A stretch of DNA of 39,027 nt from CADEFX01 sp050260355 (GCA_050260355.1 JBLNBZ010000125.1:1-39027); one strand, 5' to 3'; shown: positions 26,119-34,806, counted from the first letter of the stretch. Numbers and translations are program-made. The notes: generated from the sequence alone by a model not told the origin.

Positions 26119-27801
26119 TCAGGACGTGACGACGGGCTTCAGGCCTCCTTCGGCTTTCACGAAGCGGATAAGGCCCGGCATATCGGTAGGGTGCTTGTCG
26201 CCGAACACAGCGCGCAGCGATTCGCCGATAGCTGGATCCTGCTCGATGGCGGCCTCATTCTGCTTCATGGAAATGAGGAACATCTCGGCCAGCATCGTCG
26301 AGCCGAGCGTACCAAGCCGCGCGCCCTCATGCTGAAATGCTGCTTCGAACAAGACGAAAAACAGCAGTGGAGGGTCCTTGGTGAGCGCGATCAGCTCATC
26401 TGAATCGAATTCTGTCGGATGATGCGTGAGCCACTTGCCAATCTCGTTCTGGCGTAGGCTCTGCTCGGCTAGCAGCGGCGAGCGCTCGCGATCCTCGGGT
26501 TTGAGGCCGTCGATCAGCGAGTCGACGGAAGCAATTTGCGCCTGATAGCCACGCAGCAGGTCGAGGTAGAACAGGCCGCCTTTGACGCCCATTCCCATGT
26601 TCGTGACGCTCTGGCTATCGCTGAAGAAGCCATTGCCGACGTAGGGTGTGATCCGGCGGCTGAGGTTCAGCGGCTTGCCGTCGCCGAGATCGAAGAAGCG
26701 AGACCAGTCGACCAGCCAGGTGCTCGCAAGAGGCACGAGGTCCGCTCTGCGCGACGACGATCGGTCCATGATGAGCTGGAGGGGAGGATCTTGTTGCAGG
26801 GTCGAGCGCAGCTCGTCGTTGAGAACGTAGCTGAAGCGCGTCATGACGTGGCCGAAGCGATAGGCAGCGTGAGAGAACTCTACCGGTACCTTGATGTCGT
26901 CGAGCGTAGCTGGGTCCAGGCTCGTGCGCTTCTGATCCCTATAGGTCTCGTAGACGTCCGGATCGAGCAGCTTGCTCAGCAGATCGAGAACGACAATTCT
27001 GCGGTAGACAAAGGCCAGAACCTTCCGCGCTTCGAGGAATGTGCGGGCAAGCTGGTCGGGGCGTGGACTGCCTGCCGAAGGAGCGCCATCCCGACCCAAC
27101 AATTTCCGAAAGATGGCGTTATGAGCGTCGTGGAACAGGGCCGTGAGCTGCGAGATGATCAAGTGGTCGTCATTGCGCAGGTCGGCGATGAGAGCGTCCT
27201 GCATGCCGTTACGGGCCACGAGTCCCGGTGCCGCTCCGCCGACATCGCCTCTGAATGGGCAACGGCTCCGCGCAATGTCGCGAGCCGGTTTGTCAGTCAT
27301 CAGCGGAAGAGGCTCTGCGCCGGGATGCACCTCGGTGGGACGGACGTGTCCGAGGCGAAGAGTGTAGTCGCGGCCCGCCCCGCTTCGTGAAGGATCGAAA
27401 TGCAGGGCGCCAGGTCCAGGCCCACTGCCATAGATCGTGTCCAGGACCAGCCGCTGCACACGATAGTCCCGCTGAAGCTGGCCGGCGAACCCATCGATCG
27501 GGGGCAACGACGCGGCATTTTGAACGAGATCGTGAGCGACGAGCTGGGCGAGATAGGTATACCCGGACGGGATCGCCGGATTGTCGCTATTGGGCCAGCC
27601 CACCTGCATATTGCCGACAGGTATCGGCCGGCTCATGCGCGAGGCGAGCTTAAGGAGCATCGCTTCCGTTACCTTCGGGCCGCCGGGATGCCCACCGTAA
27701 GGCGTGTGGTCTCTTACCTGCGCGAGCAGGTGCCTGTAGCTCCTGGACTCCAGGCGAGTTTCGGCTCCGATCGGCGCATAATTCGGAAATACTCCAGTCA
27801 T
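26119..27801 (-). CDS. Animal-type haem peroxidase family protein
   Basis: A 560-residue protein of the peroxidase-cyclooxygenase superfamily. YLAQLVAHDLVQ supplies the distal histidine (His90). DLRNDDHLIISQLTALFHDAHN supplies the catalytic arginine (Arg209) and the family's HN pair, and AAYRFGHVMTRFSY supplies the proximal haem-ligand histidine (His318). In myeloperoxidase the Arg is followed three residues later by Glu; here that position is Asp. No signal peptide or calcium-binding repeat array is seen, so it may be cytoplasmic or exported by another route. Such enzymes oxidise halides, phenols or fatty acids with peroxide. ATG at 27801 follows GGGGGAGG; an in-frame extension to 27912 lacks support. 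It heads a two-gene unit with the 126-residue protein. Confidence 0.83.
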   Translation of the reverse strand: MTGVFPNYAPIGAETRLESRSYRHLLAQVRDHTPYGGHPGGPKVTEAMLLKLASRMSRPIPVGNMQVGWPNSDNPAIPSGYTYLAQLVAHDLVQNAASLPPIDGFAGQLQRDYRVQRLVLDTIYGSGPGPGALHFDPSRSGAGRDYTLRLGHVRPTEVHPGAEPLPLMTDKPARDIARSRCPFRGDVGGAAPGLVARNGMQDALIADLRNDDHLIISQLTALFHDAHNAIFRKLLGRDGAPSAGSPRPDQLARTFLEARKVLAFVYRRIVVLDLLSKLLDPDVYETYRDQKRTSLDPATLDDIKVPVEFSHAAYRFGHVMTRFSYVLNDELRSTLQQDPPLQLIMDRSSSRRADLVPLASTWLVDWSRFFDLGDGKPLNLSRRITPYVGNGFFSDSQSVTNMGMGVKGGLFYLDLLRGYQAQIASVDSLIDGLKPEDRERSPLLAEQSLRQNEIGKWLTHHPTEFDSDELIALTKDPPLLFFVLFEAAFQHEGARLGTLGSTMLAEMFLISMKQNEAAIEQDPAIGESLRAVFGDKHPTDMPGLIRFVKAEGGLKPVVTS

Positions 27802-28146
27802 GTGGTCCACCTCCCCCGCGCGCCGTCTGTTGATCGAGTGGCCGTGGCAGTGACAACATGCCCGCGTGAATTCAACGTGAAACGCCCTGCGCGGCGTGGG
27901 CGAGCGCACCATTCAAGAGGGTCGGCGACCCGCGGGCATTTGTTTCAACCGTGGTGAACGTCAGGGATGGCCCATGCGACCGGCGGCCATACCCGGTATG
28001 CGGCCCTAGCAATGAGCAAGCCGTTATCCGCGTGCAGACCTGCGTTTGCAGGATGCCTCAATTGCTCGAAAGGCGCCAGTAGCGCCTTGCTTGCGGCACG
28101 CAACACTTCCACGCCGCTCGTGATCGGGTCCAGGGGAGAGCCATCG
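27802..28146. other. 345-bp intergenic region between divergent genes
   Basis: Separates the minus-strand peroxidase unit from the plus-strand broken PrpD gene. A plus-strand reading frame is open from 27967 into the PrpD remnant, but its first 60 residues resemble nothing and the PrpD start with its GGGGAGAG site is at 28147. It should contain divergent promoters; none is clear to me. Confidence 0.5.
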
Positions 28147-29033
28147 ATGGCGCATGGCGCGACCGACAACCGCTACACGCGAGGAATCGCCGAATTTGTG
28201 AGCGGGCTGCGCTATGAGCAGATCCTGCAGGACGTGCTAACACGTCTCAAGCTGCTGATGCTCGACTCGCTCGGATGCGCCCTGTTCGGAGCGCGGCTCG
28301 AATGGAGCCAAATCCTGCGCGCAACACTGGCGGCAATCGATACGTCCAGGGGGGCAACGTTGTGGGGCACCAGTGAACGCCTGTCCGCACCGCACGCCGC
28401 ACTCGTCAATGGCACGGCCGTCCAGAGCTTCGAGCTCGACGACGTGCACCGTCACGGTGTGCTGCATGTCGGCGCCGTCACGCTGCCGGCTCTGTTCGCG
28501 GCCGTCGAGACGAAAGCACCCGGCTCGTTCACTGGTAAAGACCTTTTGCGCGCCGCCGTCGCCGGCTACGAGATCACGTCGGCTGGAAATACCGGCCGGA
28601 GGGCCTGACGTCAGCGCAGCTGAACCTCCCGTTTTGCGTTGCCACGCTGCTCATCGAGGGCGATTGCTTCGTCGATCAGTTCAGCAACGCCATCATCGCC
28701 GATCCCTCGCGGATGGCGCTCGCCGAGAAGGTCGAGGTGAGGCATGACGATGCCATCACGGCGCGGGGCTCCAAGTTCCGCCACATGGTTCGTGTCGAGG
28801 CCCATCTCAAGGACGGAACGCGCCTGGAAGAGACCGTGGAAGCGCCGCACGGCAGCGAGGCTTCCTTCGCGAGTGAGGCTGACGTAGTGGCCAAGTTTAC
28901 CAAGCTCGCCATCCACGCCGTGCCCGCAAAAGCAGTAGAGCGGATCGCCGAGTTGGTTTTAGGATTGGAGCGGGTTGCAGACGCTGGCGAGCTCGTGCGG
29001 GCGCTCGGTCGGGCGCCGGCCGCACGCAACTGA
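28147..29033 (+). pseudogene. MmgE/PrpD family gene, broken by internal deletion and frame change
   Basis: The first 153 codons (28147-28608) give the N-terminal part of an MmgE/PrpD protein (FVSGLRY, LMLDSLGCALFGA, ALVNGTAVQSFELDDVHRHG, AAVAGYEI) and stop at TGA 28606-28608. From about 28584 a different frame continues the family's C-terminal part (KYRPEGLTSAQLNLPFCVAT, then VDQFSNAIIADPSRMALAEK) to 29033. About 155 residues between the two are missing compared with the intact 453-residue paralogue at 31493. A deletion with a shift in frame explains this. The intact family acts on 2-methylcitrate-like or other carboxylic acids. Both halves keep normal codon use, so the loss looks recent. A sequencing or assembly fault cannot be excluded. 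Confidence 0.82.
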
Positions 29034-29060
29034 CAAATCAAGCAGGCGGAGGAACGCAAG

Positions 29061-30092
29061 GTGCATAGACCAAGATCAACGTCGGGCCTGGCATGGCTCG
29101 TCCTGCTGTTGGCTTTCGCGATGGGGCTTGCCCTTCCGGTGGCAGCCTCGGCGGAAGTGAATCAGGTTCGCATCTCGCGCGGATACGGCGCGCACTACCT
29201 GCCGTTCTACATCATGGAAGCGCAGGGCCTGCTGCAGAAGCATGCGGCCGCTGCCGGCCTCGGCGACATCAAGACCGAATATTTCCTCGTCGACGGCGGC
29301 AACCACATCAACGATGCCATGCTCGCCGGCACGATCGACATAGCCTCGACCGGCACGGGCGGATATCTCACTCTGTGGGCCAAAGCCAAGGGCAACCCCA
29401 AGCTGGAGGTCATCGGTCTAGGTGCTTCTGCGTCGGGTGGGATGATCCTGACCACGCGCAATCCCGCGATCAAAACTCTGCGGGACTTCACCGAGAAGGA
29501 CCGCATCGCCGTCCCCGGCATCAAGACGTCGCTCGGCGCCATTCTGCTGCACATGGCCGTGGCCAAGGAGTTCGGTGACACGGAGTACGCAAAGCTTGAC
29601 CCGCTGACCGTAGGCCTTGCCTATCCCGATGCGGTCGCCGCCATGCTGTCCGGCCAGAGCGAGATCACGGCGCATATGGCTTCGGCGCCCTTCTGCTATA
29701 TCGAGCTCGATCATCCGGGCATTCACAAGGTTTTCAACTCCATAGACGTGGTCGGCCCGGTGACGACGATCATGGCGTTCACGACGCAGCAATTCGCTGC
29801 GGCGAACCCCAAGCTAACGTCGGCATTCGTCGCAGCCCTCAAGGAGGCGACCGAGTTTGCAGCCAACAAGAAAGAGGACGCGGCGAAGATCTATCTGCAG
29901 GTCGCGAAGGTCAAAATGACCCACGACGAGCTCATGCGCGTCCTGAATGATCCCGACCTGAAGTTCTCCCTCACTCCGCAGGGCGTGATGACGTACGCGA
30001 ACTTCATGAATCGGGTCGGCATGATAAAAACCAAGCCCCAGTCCTGGAAGGACGTCTTCGTGGGCGAGTTGAGCAGTCTCAGCGGAAGCTGA
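29061..30092 (+). CDS. NitT/TauT-type ABC transporter periplasmic binding protein (orphan)
   Basis: A 343-residue solute-binding protein with a GTG start and GGAGGA upstream. A signal peptide (hydrophobic core LVLLLAFAMGLALPVAA, cleavage after ASA) is followed by NQVRISRGYGAHYLPFYIMEAQGLL, the usual start of NitT/TauT binding proteins, and NDAMLAGTIDIASTGTGG. It is clearly related to the protein at 8263-9270. It follows the PrpD remnant by 27 bp and precedes the PrpF-like gene by 47 bp, so it is probably part of a carboxylate-use operon and may bind a di- or tricarboxylate. The permease and ATPase are not in the window. Confidence 0.87.
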   Translation: MHRPRSTSGLAWLVLLLAFAMGLALPVAASAEVNQVRISRGYGAHYLPFYIMEAQGLLQKHAAAAGLGDIKTEYFLVDGGNHINDAMLAGTIDIASTGTGGYLTLWAKAKGNPKLEVIGLGASASGGMILTTRNPAIKTLRDFTEKDRIAVPGIKTSLGAILLHMAVAKEFGDTEYAKLDPLTVGLAYPDAVAAMLSGQSEITAHMASAPFCYIELDHPGIHKVFNSIDVVGPVTTIMAFTTQQFAAANPKLTSAFVAALKEATEFAANKKEDAAKIYLQVAKVKMTHDELMRVLNDPDLKFSLTPQGVMTYANFMNRVGMIKTKPQSWKDVFVGELSSLSGS

Positions 30093-30139
30093 CCGATGGG
30101 GTGCGGGCCATAGCAGCCCGGAAACGAGCGAGGTAATCC

Positions 30140-31297
30140 ATGCCACAAAGCAAACTGCCGGCTGTCTTCATGCGCGGTGGCACGTCGAAGGCCGTCATCT
30201 TCCACGCTCGCGACCTGCCCGCCTCGCGAGCGGACTGGGAGCCGATCTTCCTTTCCGTGATGGGCTCGCCGGATCCCAATATGCGCCAGCTCAACGGCAT
30301 GGGCGGCGGTGTCTCCTCGCTGTCCAAGGTCTGCGTGATCGGACCGCCCAGCCGCCCCGACGCCGATGTCGACTACACGTTCGCTCAGGTCCTCATCGAC
30401 AAGGCCCGGGTCGACTACAACAGCAACTGCGGGAACATGTCCTCCGCGGTCGGTCCATTCGCCGTCGACGAGGGCCTCGTGCTGAGGCCCTTGGGCAGCG
30501 AGGCCGTGGTGCGCATCCACAATACCAACACCAAGAAGATCATCGTCTCGCGCTTCGGCATGGACGGCGAGACGGCAGCGGTCGCGGGCGACATGTCGCT
30601 CGACGGTGTGGCCGGCACCGGCGCGCCCATCAGGCTCGAGTTCCTCGAGCCCGGCGGCGCCAAGACCGGCAAGCTTCTGCCCACGGGCAAGGCCGTCGGG
30701 ATGCTGGAGGTTCAAGGGCTAGGCCGCGTGCCGGCCAGCATGATCGACGCGGCCAACCCCTGCGTGTTCGTGCCCGCCGATGCGATCGGCGCCAGTGCGA
30801 CCGAGACGCCGTCCGAAATCGAGCAGAACGCGAAGCTGATGCAGGCCCTTGAAGCCGTCCGCCGCGCCGCGTCGGTGGCGATGGGAATCACGCCCGATCT
30901 CGAGAAAGCCGGCAATATCAGCGTGCCGCTCGTTGGCATGGTTGCCCCGCCCGTTGCCATGAAGGTGCTCTCGGGTCGCAAGCTCGAGCCCGCCGAGATG
31001 GATATCGCCGTGCGTATGATGTCGAACGGACAGGCTCACCGCGCGACACCGCTGACAGCCGCCCTCTGCCTCGCCGTGGCGACGCGCGTTCCGGGCTCGA
31101 TCCCCCACGAGATGGCCCAGCATCACATCGGCAGCGCCAGCCAGATCCGCATTGCTCATGCTTCAGGAGTCATTGTCGTCGACGCCAAGCTCAGAACCTC
31201 GGCCGGGAGCAACGAGCCGCACGCGGAATACGCGGCCGTCTATCGCACGGCGCGTCGCCTGTTCGAGGGGCGCGTGCTGTACCAGCCCGCAACTTGA
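30140..31297 (+). CDS. PrpF-family isomerase/tautomerase (methylaconitate or oxalomesaconate type)
   Basis: A 385-residue protein of the PrpF family, with a diaminopimelate-epimerase-like fold. MRGGTSKAVIF opens the sequence. GGGVSSLSKV contains Lys63 and YNSNCGNMSSAVGPFA contains Cys97; these correspond, with a constant offset of ten, to the Lys73 and Cys107 reported for Shewanella PrpF. PrpF moves the double bond of 2-methylaconitate in the AcnD/PrpF propionate route; relatives act on 4-oxalomesaconate. No prpB, prpC or acnD is nearby, so the exact substrate is open. Its neighbours (two MmgE/PrpD genes and a binding protein) support carboxylate catabolism. ATG at 30140 follows GAGG. Confidence 0.87.
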   Translation: MPQSKLPAVFMRGGTSKAVIFHARDLPASRADWEPIFLSVMGSPDPNMRQLNGMGGGVSSLSKVCVIGPPSRPDADVDYTFAQVLIDKARVDYNSNCGNMSSAVGPFAVDEGLVLRPLGSEAVVRIHNTNTKKIIVSRFGMDGETAAVAGDMSLDGVAGTGAPIRLEFLEPGGAKTGKLLPTGKAVGMLEVQGLGRVPASMIDAANPCVFVPADAIGASATETPSEIEQNAKLMQALEAVRRAASVAMGITPDLEKAGNISVPLVGMVAPPVAMKVLSGRKLEPAEMDIAVRMMSNGQAHRATPLTAALCLAVATRVPGSIPHEMAQHHIGSASQIRIAHASGVIVVDAKLRTSAGSNEPHAEYAAVYRTARRLFEGRVLYQPAT

Positions 31298-31492
31298 AAC
31301 CCGAAGGCCACGAGTGTCGCCACGGCTCTCCCAGGGGAGGGCGGCCCAGCATCAGCATTTTCGGCTGGCCGCTTCGTCGAGATCGCAATGGTCGCCGCGG
31401 CCAACCTGCACTTATTGTGCCGCATGGAATCGAGCAGGGTACCGGCCCGGGATGGTACCCGCTGGGGAGCGCAGACCCAAAGGGGGACAGGC

Positions 31493-32854
31493 ATGTCGGT
31501 GACATCGGAGCTTTGCGACAAGATCGTCGCCGTTGATTACGACCATCTTGGCCAGCCGGCTATCGCCGCCGCCCGCCGGCTCGTGCTCGACGCCATCGCC
31601 ATAGCTATCGCCGGGACGGAAGAAGAAGCCATCCAGATCCTGGCTCAGCACTACAAGGAGCAGGGGGGCGCCCCGCAAGCGACCGCTATCGGCAACGGCT
31701 TTCGCCTGAATGTCGTCTCCGCTGCGGCGCTCAACGGCGCAGCGATGCACGTGCTCGACTACGAGCCGATGTGGAGCCCCGCCAACCACGCGCTTTCGAC
31801 CTCGCTGGGCGGCACCCTCGCGCTGGCCGAAGTTCGCGGTATGGGCGGCCGTGAAATTCTCACCGCTCTCGTCAAAGGCATCGAGATGCAGGGCTGGATC
31901 CGGCAGGCCTCGGGCCAGTTCGAGGCGCGGACGGCGCGCTTCCACCCGCCGGGTGCCGCCGGCCCGCTCGGCTCTGCCGTGGCAGCGGGTCACCTCTTGG
32001 GCCTCGATGCGGAAGGGCTCGGCAATGCCATCGGCATCGCGGCCTCGAGGGCCGGCAGCGTGCTTGCCAACGCCGGCACCATGACCAAGTCGACACACTG
32101 CGGCCATGCAGCGGCGCTTGGGCTCGAGGCGGCGCTTCTGGCCGAGCGCGGCTTCACCGCCAACGCCGATACGTTCGGTGCGCCGCAAGGCTACGTTCCA
32201 GCCTTCTACGACGATGGTTTCAAGGTCGAGGAGATGCTTCGCTTCGGCACCGCGCCGTTCCGCATCGTCAGCCCGGGCTATGCCATCAAAATGTTCCCGA
32301 GCCAATTCGGCACGCACTTCGGCATCACTGCAGCCCTCGAGCTCTATCCCAAGATCCCCTCGCCCGAGGCTATCCGCCGCGTACACTTCACGGCGCCGGT
32401 GATGGCTTATGTCAACCGGCCTCGGCCGACGACTGGCCTCGATGGCAAGTTCTCGTTCCAGTACACGATTGCCAGCGCGCTGCTCGACGGCAAGGTAAAC
32501 ATCCGCACGTTCACCGACGAGCGGCTCGCCAAGCCCGACATGCAGGCGCTGCTCAGCAAGATCGAGGTCAAGCTCGACCCCGCCATTCCAGGCCGCTTCG
32601 AGGAGATGTACGTCCTCCTCCGTGTGGAGCTTGCCGACGGACGTGTGCTCGAGACCCGCTGCAACGGTCCGCGCGGCAGGTGGGGCACACCGCCGATCAG
32701 CGAGGAAGAGCATCTCGTTAAGGTGCGCGACTGCCTAGCCACCCGGCTCGAGCCGAAAACGGCCGAACGCATCATCGAGCTTGCTCGAAGCATTGACGAC
32801 CTCGACGCTGCTGGCGTGCGCAGCTTGATGCAGCTCGCCGGGTGCTTCGCCTGA
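31493..32854 (+). CDS. MmgE/PrpD family protein (2-methylcitrate dehydratase-like)
   Basis: A 453-residue intact member. The N-terminal helical domain has RLVLDAIAIAIAGTEEEA and ALNGAAMHVLDYEP. The middle has the family's glycine/alanine-rich AAGPLGSAVAAGHLLGLD and the TKSTHCGHAAALGLEAALLAERGF segment, and the C-terminal lid domain has IKMFPSQFGTHFGITAALEL. Family members dehydrate 2-methylcitrate or decarboxylate cis-aconitate. ATG at 31493 has AGGGGGAC upstream; the longer in-frame start at 31388 lacks a site and adds unrelated residues. It is 195 bp downstream of the PrpF-like gene and probably in the same pathway. Confidence 0.9.
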   Translation: MSVTSELCDKIVAVDYDHLGQPAIAAARRLVLDAIAIAIAGTEEEAIQILAQHYKEQGGAPQATAIGNGFRLNVVSAAALNGAAMHVLDYEPMWSPANHALSTSLGGTLALAEVRGMGGREILTALVKGIEMQGWIRQASGQFEARTARFHPPGAAGPLGSAVAAGHLLGLDAEGLGNAIGIAASRAGSVLANAGTMTKSTHCGHAAALGLEAALLAERGFTANADTFGAPQGYVPAFYDDGFKVEEMLRFGTAPFRIVSPGYAIKMFPSQFGTHFGITAALELYPKIPSPEAIRRVHFTAPVMAYVNRPRPTTGLDGKFSFQYTIASALLDGKVNIRTFTDERLAKPDMQALLSKIEVKLDPAIPGRFEEMYVLLRVELADGRVLETRCNGPRGRWGTPPISEEEHLVKVRDCLATRLEPKTAERIIELARSIDDLDAAGVRSLMQLAGCFA

Positions 32855-33075
32855 CAGCGGAGGCCTTGGCGCTGCCGGCGAAGACTGCCAGTCGCCTGCC
32901 TTTGCCGTGACGCTCCGCCCAGCTCAGCACCAAGCTCGCGACCATGCGGATATCGTAAGCACGACGATGCCACAGCGTGCGGCCATGGAACCGATTTGGG
33001 AACCGACGGTTCATTCAGCGCACAGCTGCAAGCCGTACAGTGCTTCGTGTGCCGATCGAGAGGCATCCCCGTTCT

Positions 33076-34218
33076 ATGGCGCAGGCACGAGCACTACCTT
33101 CCGAGCAGAACGGGCGACCCAAGCAGGTGGACCGATCGCCGACGGGTGAGCAGGCGGGCGAAGAGAATCGACGGCAAACAACCGACCCGTGGGCGCGCGG
33201 CAGCCACGTCGCTATCATCGGCATCTTCACCATTGCCTTGTTGTGGGCCGCTTACGTCGCTCAGCCCGTGCTTGTGCCGGTGCTGCTTGCGTGGGTGATC
33301 GCCACCATCCTCCATCCCGTCGTCAAGCTCCTGCACACTTACAAGGTGCCACGTGCGCTAGGTGCAGTCCTGGTGACAGTCGCCCTCATGGCCGTTGTTT
33401 GCAGTCTTCTGATTTTGCTTTCGACACCAATCACCTACTGGATCGGACGGGCGACCGAGCTCGGCGTCCTGATCAGGGAAAAGCTGGCAACCATCAACCG
33501 GCCGCTGGCCCTGCTCGATGAGCTGCGGCATGGGCTGAGCGTTCTGGCGGGTGGAGAGGCAGGTGCTCTCAAGGTCGAGCAGCCGGAAGCTAACGTCGTC
33601 AGCACCATATTCATGGTGCTGACGCCTGCGGTCAGCCAATTCATCCTGTTTGTCGGCGCGCTCGTGTTCTACCTCGTCTATCAGGAGCGGATGCACAACA
33701 CCGCGGTTCTGCTTCTTCGCAATCGATCCGCGCGTCTCACGGCGCTGCGTGTGCTCAGCGACGTGCACGAGAACATGACCATCTATTTCAGCACGTTCAC
33801 GGTCGTGAATGTGTGCGTCGCCATCGTCACCATCCTGCTCACGTGGCTAGTCGGCCTGCCGAATCCTCTGTTGTGGGGCGTATTGGCCGGCGTGCTGAAC
33901 TACGTCCCGTACATCGGTCCGAGTGTTGTCGCTGCCACGCTGGCGATCGTGGGCGTGCTCGCTCTGCCCACGCTCAGCCAGGCCGTTATCGCCCCGCTGA
34001 GTTTCATTGCGCTTGCCACAATCGAGGGCCAATTCCTGACGCCGGCACTGATGGGCCGGCGGCTCGAAGTCAACCCCTTTGCCGTATTCCTGGCGATCGC
34101 GTTCTGCACGTGGCTGTGGGGGCCGATCGGTGCGTTCCTGGCGGTTCCCCTTCTGATGGCATTCACGGTATCTTTCGAGCACGTTCTGGCCGATCAGAAG
34201 CCCGATCTGCCGGAATGA
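33076..34218 (+). CDS. AI-2E family (PerM/YdiK-like) membrane transporter
   Basis: A 380-residue integral membrane protein. A basic, hydrophilic N-terminus (about 40 residues) is followed by two helices (VAIIGIFTIALLWAAYVA, PVLVPVLLAWVIATILHPVV), a third helix, a long central soluble region, then the conserved C-terminal block with LPNPLLWGVLAGVLNYVPYIGP, ALATIEGQFLTPALMGRRLEVNPF and WGPIGAFLAVPLL. The family includes AI-2 exporter TqsA and sodium/proton antiporters, so the substrate cannot be inferred. ATG at 33076 has GAGAGG 12 nt upstream; an in-frame start at 32977 lacks support. Confidence 0.9.
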   Translation: MAQARALPSEQNGRPKQVDRSPTGEQAGEENRRQTTDPWARGSHVAIIGIFTIALLWAAYVAQPVLVPVLLAWVIATILHPVVKLLHTYKVPRALGAVLVTVALMAVVCSLLILLSTPITYWIGRATELGVLIREKLATINRPLALLDELRHGLSVLAGGEAGALKVEQPEANVVSTIFMVLTPAVSQFILFVGALVFYLVYQERMHNTAVLLLRNRSARLTALRVLSDVHENMTIYFSTFTVVNVCVAIVTILLTWLVGLPNPLLWGVLAGVLNYVPYIGPSVVAATLAIVGVLALPTLSQAVIAPLSFIALATIEGQFLTPALMGRRLEVNPFAVFLAIAFCTWLWGPIGAFLAVPLLMAFTVSFEHVLADQKPDLPE

Positions 34219-34559
34219 ACGAGAGGCTGACCGCGCTCGACCTTCGAGCGCGGCGCAAGCGTCTCAGGACGCAGGGAAACCTGCTCATCTTGCCGGCTCC
34301 CACCAGGATGCGTCTTGACGGATCGCGCCCGACGCCCTTAAAGGGGAGGCCGACCGCCGGGCGAGCGCGCTAATGGCCTCGCTGAACGGGCTGCGCGGCT
34401 CGCGTGGAGTTGCGTCACCGGCTCCCTCGGTTGGCCCTGCCATCATTCCATCGCACTGGAGATCGGCGGAAGCCAGGAAGACAGGTGACTGTGCCGCGTG
34501 GGCATCGAGGTGCCCCTGGCAAAGAGGTAAGGAAGCCGCTAAGGCATTGATTGTGATAG
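34219..34559. other. 341-bp region before tRNA-Arg
   Basis: No supported gene. A plus-strand open frame at 34373-34582 runs into the tRNA and has no family resemblance, so I treat it as chance. The tRNA promoter should lie in the last 50 bp, but only a weak TTGATT box near 34547 is visible. Confidence 0.5.
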
Positions 34560-34636
34560 GCGCCGGTAGCTCAGCTGGATAGAGCACCAGACTACGGATC
34601 TGGGGGTCGTGGGTTCGAATCCTTCCCGGCGCGCCA
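34560..34636 (+). tRNA. tRNA-Arg (anticodon ACG), CCA encoded
   Basis: A 77-nt cloverleaf: acceptor GCGCCGG (34560-34566) pairs with CCGGCGC (34626-34632), the discriminator is G, and CCA is at 34634-34636. The D-loop is AGCTCAGCTGGATAGAGC. The anticodon stem CCAGA/TCTGG encloses loop CTACGGA, with ACG at 34594-34596. The T-loop is TTCGAAT. The T-stem GTGGG/CCTTC has a T-T mismatch at its second pair and a G-T pair, and position 37 is G, where A is usual for this tRNA. ACG reads CGN codons after deamination to inosine. Confidence 0.93.
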
Positions 34637-34658
34637 TCTCCCTGCTGTCCGGCCCGGA

Positions 34659-34696
34659 GACATGGGTGACAGATCGTACCTAAGACATAGGTAACA
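34659..34696 (+). repeat. Imperfect 13-bp direct repeat, possible insertion-sequence end remnant
   Basis: GACATGGGTGACA (34659-34671) and GACATAGGTAACA (34684-34696) differ at two of 13 positions and are spaced 25 bp start to start, 23 bp past the tRNA. On the minus strand they begin TGTTACC and TGTCACC, and this resembles termini I associate with transposase genes in Hyphomicrobiales, though I cannot confirm which family. No transposase gene is present. Confidence 0.45.
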
Positions 34697-34806
34697 CCTT
34701 TCGCTTGCGGGAGCAGGCGGGAGGTGGGGGGCGAGAAGCGGCCGGAGCTTTGCCCCACTGCTTCTCGCGAAATATCGGCCCCAAGAGCGTCCTCGCTCCA
34801 AGTCCC

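Noticed and set aside
34373..34582. 69-codon frame before and into the tRNA
   Set aside because: It overlaps the tRNA, has no ribosome site and no recognisable features.
34285..34758. Minus-strand frame containing GRIRTHDPQIRSLVLYPAELPAP
   Set aside because: This is the familiar false protein produced by translating a tRNA gene backwards.
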